A DNA stretch of 64,000 nt. Origin: Rhododendron vialii (Eukaryota; Streptophyta; Magnoliopsida; Ericales; Ericaceae). Of the stretch, positions 57,318-64,000 are shown piece after piece. The stretch is taken from contig NC_080558.1 in assembly GCF_030253575.1 (NCBI RefSeq), positions 6,458,001 to 6,522,000 on the forward strand, read 5' to 3'. Made by a program: the position numbers and the translations under genes. The notes below the pieces were generated by a model, which saw nothing but the letters and a program-made list of their open reading frames with translations, did no database searches and was not told where the DNA came from. Every line of letters starts with the position of its first letter. The first letter of the stretch is position 1.

Positions 57318-58127
57318 CAGGCTGTGAGACCTACAAAAATAAACAGTTTGGATTGTCAAAATAGGTTGTGGAGCTCACTTCTATAAGGTTTGTGTGTTTG
57401 AGAGGGGTGTAAGTAGAATTATCCTATTTTGGTGTTTGAGGAGTGAATCAGCGTTCTCTAAATTTGAAGAGTGAGAAGGGATATTTGAAGGATGACTTCT
57501 ATTTATCCACAAAAGTTTGTCGCAAAACGAACAAACGCAAATTTTTTTTTTAATAAGAAAAAAAGCCAAGAAGCTCCCTAGAGGAACAACACCTATCTTG
57601 TCCTCTTTCTCTCCCAGATCGAAAGAAACTGTGGAGTTTTATTTTTTGGTAATGGAAGAAAAAAACTTAAACGATGATTTAGAATTGGAGTCGTGCCAAA
57701 TGGCAACGGCAAACAATTGTGGTAGTACCACAATCAATTATGCGTACAAACACACTAACTCTCTCTCGGTGTATGTGTTTGTAGAATGATTGTTTGATAT
57801 TATATATACTAGGGTTTGTCAGTGCTTGAAGGCACGGCACAACGCATTTTGAACACAACTAAAATAAATTACTAAATTGTTGACCACCCCCGCCTACGAA
57901 CCTAATTTATGCACTTTGTAATGTGGCCGGATATGAAACAGGATTAGACTTTTATTTTCTCATAATTAGTGCATTTCTTTGATATTTTTAGTCTTCTCCC
58001 ATATCAGGAAAATGTGTAAAACTTAAAAAGGAATGTAGAATGAAGAGTGGAGATTTATGTAGATTGAATAAAGTTAGACCGTTGGATTTATCATTTATGT
58101 AGGACATAAGATTTGAAAACCGAGCTC

Positions 58128-58130
<3 letters not shown>
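57318..58130. other. Non-coding stretch
   Basis: No gene is supported. A 90-codon plus-strand frame at 57,517-57,789 has no family resemblance. Confidence 0.4.

Positions 58131-58191
<61 letters not shown>
58131..58191. repeat. (TA)n microsatellite
   Basis: About 30 TA units, directly adjoining the tandem repeat that follows. Confidence 0.95.
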
Positions 58192-58194
<3 letters not shown>

Positions 58195-58512
58195 GACAGG
58201 GAGGTTTTTGAATCCCTAAAATTCCTCCTATATTTTTGACCCTACGATCGGTACACATTTTTTCTACGGCTGAGATCTATGGGTAGAAGGGCTAACGATA
58301 TATATAGAAAGGATGGTGCAAATATTTATGGTTCTTTTAATTACCCGAAATATAATATGACATGGAGGTTTTTGAATCCCTAAAATTTCTCCTATATTTT
58401 TGACCCTACGATCGGTACACATTTTTTCTACGGCTGAGATCTATGGGTAGAAGGGCTAACGATATATAGAAAGGATGGTACAAATATTTATGGTTCTTTT
58501 AATTACCCGAAA
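58189..58512. repeat. Tandem duplication, about 160-bp unit
   Basis: Two near-identical copies (58,189-58,351 and 58,352-58,512) share GGAGGTTTTTGAATCCCTAA and GACCCTACGATCGGTACACA. A diverged partial third copy lies at 58,675-58,750. Confidence 0.9.
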
Positions 58513-58759
58513 TCACAGAAGGATTGAAATAATATATTTGGAAAGTATGTTGACATTTATAGTACAAATAAGATCAAACGTTTTTTTTTTAATCAGTAAG
58601 ATCAATTAGTGCAATTATACCATCTTATACCTTCTATAATACCTTCTTAGGAAGCCGAAAATTTGGAAATCTATATAATATGACCCTAAATTTTTGAATC
58701 CCTAAATTTCCTCCTATATTTTGGACCCTAGGATTGGTATACATTTTTGAATTTCCTAT

Positions 58760-61700
58760 ATTTGGTATCCTTGGATGTGTACATATTTTGAGCAGTAGGT
58801 CTAAAAATAAATTTGGAAAGAATGAAGGATGAAAGGAAAGAACGAATAATGAAATATACCTTTTATACAGCAACCTAAAATTGTACAAATCTTTGGCTGA
58901 GATTGATTATTGATCATCTAAAAGAAATCTTCGGCTGAGAATGAAGCAACCTACCTTATATACCTTTTTTTGGGTATACCTTTTTATATGTAAATGTATA
59001 CACCAACATATATAAGGCAACCTACCTTTTATTGATTTGTAAGCAAAAACATTCCTTCTTCTTTCTATACTTTCTTAGTTAGTTTCACCCTTCCATACGG
59101 CCTAAAGGCTGAAGATTCTTGATTTCACTTAAATTCTTTCTTCTCTGTCGAAATCACCTAAATTCTACAACAAATAATAAGGAGCAACGGTTTTTGAATC
59201 TTATATTTAACCAACGGTCTAAATTTATCACATAAATTCTACACCTGAATGAGTCCTAGGTTGAAAAATTGCATAAATCTAGACCATGAATCCAGATTTG
59301 GAAAACTTTCAAATTTGCCATGAATTGAAGGAAAATGTTTGGAATCAATACCATCCCAATTTGGTAACATTCAAATATTGTCCATCTCAAACTCAAAATT
59401 TTGAAATTTTCATTATTATTTTTTTGTTTGGAATGCATCCCCACTTATCCATTATTAATTGGTTTAATGATTTCCGAAAGGAGAGTTTCCTACCATATGT
59501 ACTCACAAGCTCTCCTAAAATAAACGTAACACACCCCAACCAAAATACTTATAACTATGAAATTCTTACACAATTGAGGATACCACCCATTTTCTTCTTC
59601 TCCTTTCTCATTTGATGTATAATCACGATGTGTTTTTTTTTTGGGTTTTCTCGGCAAAGGAAAAGCACCAACTATTTATATACCTTTTCCCAATGATCAA
59701 TATCAGGTTTGTTATTTGATACTTTGTTAAATTTTACGACATTGATACCATACTCCTACCTTTGTAGAAACTTATGATGGGGGAGAAAACATGGAAATTT
59801 TACCTACGAAGATATATGTATAAGTCTCTTTGTCTCTTTTCTTTGAGTTCTCCTATTATCAACCAAATCGACATCCATAGCAGCAAAAAAAAAAAAAAAA
59901 ACATCCATGAAAGTAAACAGAATTTTTTTTAATAGTGGAACTTGAAGGGGAGTTGAAAATGAAGGGAGAATATCTATGATGCTATTTACCCCTTATGTTA
60001 ACATATCTAAGTTTATAGTATTAACAACCTTTCAATATTATGAGTTAATGAAGATTTTTTTTTTTTGTTGATTAAAAAGAAAAACAACCTTTCAATATTG
60101 TTGTAGGAATGATTGTAGCTAGCCAAAAACCACAAGGGTGCAAAGCTTAAGGATTTGTTTGTTGGAGCGAAGTAACAAGTGGAAATGATCGAGACCCGTA
60201 GAAGTACTGCAAGGTCATGTTCAGAGGTACTAATTTGTTGCGGGATGGACAAATGTTAGCCACTGCATGGTAAGATTTACTTTTATATTGTTGGTTGAAC
60301 AACTTTACCTCTTGCAGAAAAAAGTGAAGCTCTTAATTTTGCTATGGTTCGTTCATAAAAATAACAAGACATACCAAATAAGCACATGTAAATAATAATG
60401 TTTTGGTATAAAAAAGACAAATGCTTGCACTCTCTCATTTTTCTTATTTTAGATGTTTTTATCCTTCAAAAAATCTTTCAATCATGCTTTCCAAATACTG
60501 CAAATAATGTCCTCGAAATCCTCGAAATGTTGAAATTAATCAGCCGTAAGACCTTGCAGAGCTAGTGAAGTTATGGGGGAAAAAAAGAATTTAAAGGACC
60601 AATCAATAGTTTAACCTTGCAGAGCTCATTAAGCTAGAGTAATCTTATAAGTGAACGGAATAAATAATGTGCGACCGAAGTACTATATAATGGGTTTAAT
60701 AATGCATATCTGATACATGCCATGCTATTATGGATGTGTTGTGCTAAATTCCACACTGTGTACTTTATGTTCATGCCTATAGATATAGTATAACTTCTTT
60801 AATAAGTTTACGGAGGTCCAATCTTGCACGTCGAAAAGTGTTTTGAAATGCTTGGATTGAAATAGACAGTTGACATCTTAACAATTGATTGCCGAAATAG
60901 ACAGTTGCAATTGCACGGAGCCCTGAATAATTGTGAATAAGTTTCTCTCCTATAGATATTAGAAAATAAAAATACGAAAATAAAAATGTAGTTTGACATA
61001 TATCAAACTGCTCTTCCATATCAAACCGCTCTTCCTTAGGTTAGGTTACTACGGCACCCTTCCAACTAATTTGAACCCATCTTTGAGATGACTTTTGGTA
61101 CTTTGAATCAACAATTTAATATTTTTGCCCACTTTGGCTGTATTTGTATTGTCTTTAAAACACTCGCATTTGAGAACTATTTACCAACTCAAATTTTCTC
61201 TATTGGATTTTCTTTTTACGGGTTAGTTTACTGCAGCTTTATGATGGAGAGTCATCACATGTACTTCAGAACTTCATTGAGACAACAATGAGACCATGAA
61301 GGTCACCGATTTTGAACCCATCTTGATCTTCTGTTTTGATAGTTTGATTCACTTTTTTACCTATTAATAGTTGTTTCGGGTAATCTAATTTGGCTTCTTT
61401 TTTCATTGATAATAGGAATGAGAGCTATGTTTGTGGAAGACCATATTACATTTGACGTTAGTTGTGTTTGTGGACAGACTTTTCTAGGGAGACTCTTTTA
61501 GTATTCTTTTTTTTATATTCCAGCTTTTTGTGTGTGTTCTTTTTATCTATTTACTCAAAAATACAAATTTTTGGCGTTATGTATGATTTTTTTTTCATTG
61601 GTGTTTGTATGATGTTTTTTGTTTAATCAAAGTTTTGTGGATTTGAGTTTGTGCATGCGAAAGTTTGGGATTGAATTGTTTGTTCTTTATTTGTTGATTC

Positions 61701-61825
61701 AAGTTAAATAGGTCAATAACTATGCTTGGGTAATTGTTGTCCGCAAAGTTGAATTTATTTGCTGTTAATCGTTCGAGCTGTGCCTTCAGGCACGGACATT
61801 CGTTAGTATATATATATATGTGGGG
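58760..61825. other. Long non-coding stretch
   Basis: AT-rich intergenic DNA of 3 kb. No coding frame, RNA gene or transposon end could be supported. Confidence 0.45.
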
Positions 61826-61829
61826 TTCG

Positions 61830-61985
61830 GTATAGGAATAGAAACCGGGCCGTAGGCCCATGTACTGTTGCAATACAGGCCATGCCATATCGGGCCTATG
61901 CTGGACCTTGAAGGGACGTGGAGGCCCTCAGCAGGACTTTAAGATCCCACTTTTCATATCCTGGGTTGGCCCAATGCCCAGCTAT
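61830..61985. repeat. GC-rich interspersed repeat, copy 2
   Basis: A diverged copy of 52,290-52,540, sharing GGCCCATGTACTGTTG and GGCCCTCAGCAGG in the same order. Confidence 0.6.
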
Positions 61986-62159
61986 CCCACTTTTCAAATA
62001 TTTCGACAGGAAAATTCTAAAATCAGTCTAATGGACTGACAATAGTAAGTGTGTGAATGTGTATTAAAGGATATAAAAAGAACACAGAAATATGTGTTTT
62101 TCTTGTCTTCTAGTGTGCTTATCGTCAGCCCAGTGGGCTGACAATAGCAAGATCGATTT

Positions 62160-62552
62160 CGAAATACAGAAATGATATATCTGTACCAGTGCGTACAAAC
62201 GCCTTTTTGGGCATGTTTTGGGTCACAAAAAAATGATCAGAGCCACTCATTTTGTTTATAATACTTTGTTTATGGTCCTTGCAAAACATAAACTCAATCC
62301 GGTACCGGTAAGGACGTTTACAAAACATCCTACTTCGCTTTAGAATTCAGGCCTGAATTCTATAACAAAGTTGGATGTTTTGTAAATGTCCTTACTAATA
62401 TTGGATTGAGCTTATTTTTTGCAAGGATCATGAACAAAGTATTTTAAACAAAATAAGCGGTTCCGATCATTTTTTTGAGAACCAAAAGAGGCCCAAAAAG
62501 TCATTTGTACTCGCTGGTACAGATTTAATATTTGTCCCAGTAGCACCACTCT
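62160..62552. mobile_element. Large foldback element, family F, copy 2
   Basis: Inverted arms fold around a perfect 20-bp palindrome (AGAATTCAGGCCTGAATTCT, 62,342-62,361). Arm words such as AAATGATC and GAACAAAGTATTTTAAACAA match the copy at 41,342-41,735. Confidence 0.85.
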
Positions 62553-62732
62553 TCGAAATATGACTACCCAATAGTAACATTTTTTCACGGGAAAAACTTT
62601 TTTTACGGAGGATTCCGGTAAATCTGGACCATTTCAAAACACTCCATATTTCTTTGTTTCTTGATAATATTCGATAAAAGATTCTTTTTTAGTGAATCAA
62701 AGAATTTGGGAAGCATAGCTTAAATCCTCCTC

Positions 62733-62734
<2 letters not shown>

Positions 62735-62774
<40 letters not shown>
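62735..62774. repeat. (CT)n microsatellite
   Basis: About 20 CT units next to the left end of the following foldback element. Confidence 0.95.
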
Positions 62775-62778
<4 letters not shown>

Positions 62779-62782
62779 TAAG

Positions 62783-63162
62783 GCTGTGTTCTCTTGAACT
62801 TAGCTTAAATTTGAGAATTTTATTTTTATTAATTTTATTTTTCACATTTGTTAGTTTTGAGTCAAATTTTTGTGGGTTATTGATTCGAATTGAAAAAGTA
62901 ATTTTTTTTTTATATTTTTAACAATGTATTTTGAGAAATAACTATTTTTTAGCAAAAAAAAAAGACTTTTCAAGCTAAAAAGTGGTTATTTCTTGAAATA
63001 CTTGAGTAAAAGTAAAAAAAATTACTTTTCCGACTCCTTTCGTCGAGACGAATCAATAACTCACAAAATTTTGACGCAAAACTAACAAATACGGAAAAAT
63101 TCAAATAAGGACAAAATTTTTAAATTTAAATTAAGTTTAAATTAAGTTAAAGAGAACACAGT
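62783..63162. mobile_element. Foldback MITE
   Basis: Ends CTGTGTTCTCTT match as an inverted repeat (62,784 onward and 63,149-63,160). AT-rich arms pair inward through ACTAACAAAT-type words, and AGACGAATCAATAAC matches other MITEs of the 38,674 type. No clean TSD was seen. Confidence 0.65.
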
Positions 63163-63373
63163 TGGTGAATCATGGCATACATTGCACGTGAAACGGAAAG
63201 GGAGGCATGTGAAGTCGAATTTTGGAGCTTTGGAAGCTGACTGTGAAGTTGGGAAATTGTGCAAAGGGAAATGGATCCAGTTTTGTTTAAGAACGCTGCT
63301 ATAGGCACAGTAGATGCTGTTGTACAGCAGTCGTGCACAGACCATTTTTGTGTCCATCTTGGATCCTGCAAGG

Positions 63374-63495
63374 ATGATCAGAATCGCTCATTTTGTTCAA
63401 AATACTTCATTTATGGTCCCTATAAAAAATCACCTCAATCCGATATCAGGAAGAGCGTTTATGAATCATCCAACTTTGCTTCAAAATTTAATCAT
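63374..63495. mobile_element. Half of a family F foldback element
   Basis: It matches one arm of the elements at 41.3 and 62.2 kb (TCGCTCATTTTGTTCAAAAT, then CCTCAATCCGATATCAGG), ending near the usual centre. The other arm is absent. Confidence 0.75.
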
Positions 63496-64000
63496 TCCAT
63501 CTTGACATTCTTCAACTCTCTCTGCATATAATTTCTTTTTTCTGGACTTTTTAGAGTTTTCCAATATCTAAGAGTTGGGTTTTTTTTTTACCCTTTCAAA
63601 AAAGAGTTGGGTTTTTTACTTTTTATCCATCACACATGGCTCCACTTTCTTCATCTGGTTTTCGAATTTGTTGAGAGAGAGAGAGAAGGGTGGCTTCTGC
63701 CTTGGGCGATTAAGCTAGGCACTCGCGTACAACGTTTTCTTATTTTTACGGGGTATATAAAATTTTATTGTCAATAACCAAGGTATTCAGCGCTTTCGTC
63801 ATTATAATGTTAACGTACGCTCTTTTACTAGTCGTAAAAAAATGACCGATCCTTTTCGGTTTTTTAAATATATTTTTCTTTTTTTAAAATCACGAATACG
63901 TCTGATTTCTTCTTGATTAAATTGTCACTTTACTTAAAGTACGTGTGATGTAAAGTTGTAGATAACATGTGTTTTGGATGCATTTGTTGCAATGGGAAGC
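63496..64000. other. Non-coding window end
   Basis: AT-rich DNA with a short GAGAGAGAGA run at 63,675. No feature was recognised. Confidence 0.4.

Overview
The window is nuclear DNA from a flowering plant, most likely a woody eudicot. The evidence is AT-rich intergenic DNA, GT-AG introns, plant-only protein families (RFL-type PPR proteins, a class A GATA factor, potato inhibitor I, a chloroplast GDT1/UPF0016 transporter, an F-box/FBD protein, an LRR receptor kinase), tRNA-derived SINEs of the Au type, and dense MITEs. Nothing bacterial, viral or organellar was found.

Region 1 (1-23.4 kb) is a duplicated and rearranged block. Two copies of a potato-inhibitor-I promoter plus exon 1 lie at about 0.45-1.42 kb (exon 2 lost) and 7.7-8.9 kb (intact, 70 aa). 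Around them is a cluster of restorer-of-fertility-like PPR genes: a decayed copy at 3.3-5.1 kb, an intact minus-strand gene at 13.15-15.03 kb, a C-terminal fragment at 11.8-12.2 kb, an N-terminal stub at 16.3 kb, and an intact plus-strand gene at 18.47-20.33 kb. A decayed F-box/FBD gene sits at 9.2-10.35 kb. Remnants of LINE, copia and gypsy elements fill the gaps.

Region 2 (23.4-30.2 kb) is one minus-strand gene of ten coding exons. Joined in phase they give a 354-aa chloroplast GDT1-like (PAM71-type) cation transporter with both E-x-G-D-K/R motifs. Its introns hold a solo LTR with a perfect 5-bp target-site duplication (TSD), a copia LTR, a LINE tail and an Au-like SINE with a 13-bp TSD.

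Region 3 (30.2-43.6 kb) has no recognisable host gene and is a stack of non-autonomous DNA transposons. These include a nested pair with TAA TSDs, a Mutator-like element with a perfect 9-bp TSD, a long inverted-repeat element carrying a hAT-like MITE, Stowaway elements and several foldback families.

Region 4 (43.6-47.2 kb) is a two-exon class A GATA transcription factor of 273 aa. Its 2.6-kb intron carries a foldback element and a SINE.

Region 5 (47.2-64 kb) is mostly non-coding. It holds SINEs (one with an internal 79-bp duplication), a Stowaway, an unidentified coding-like stretch at 53.4 kb, a decayed LRR receptor-like kinase ectodomain without kinase domain (54.6-57.1 kb), tandem repeats at 58.2 kb and more foldback elements.

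The genes do not form a pathway. The main biology is a fast-evolving RFL-PPR cluster, a small inhibitor gene easily missed because its first exon is 19 nt, and an unusually legible record of nested transposon insertions.
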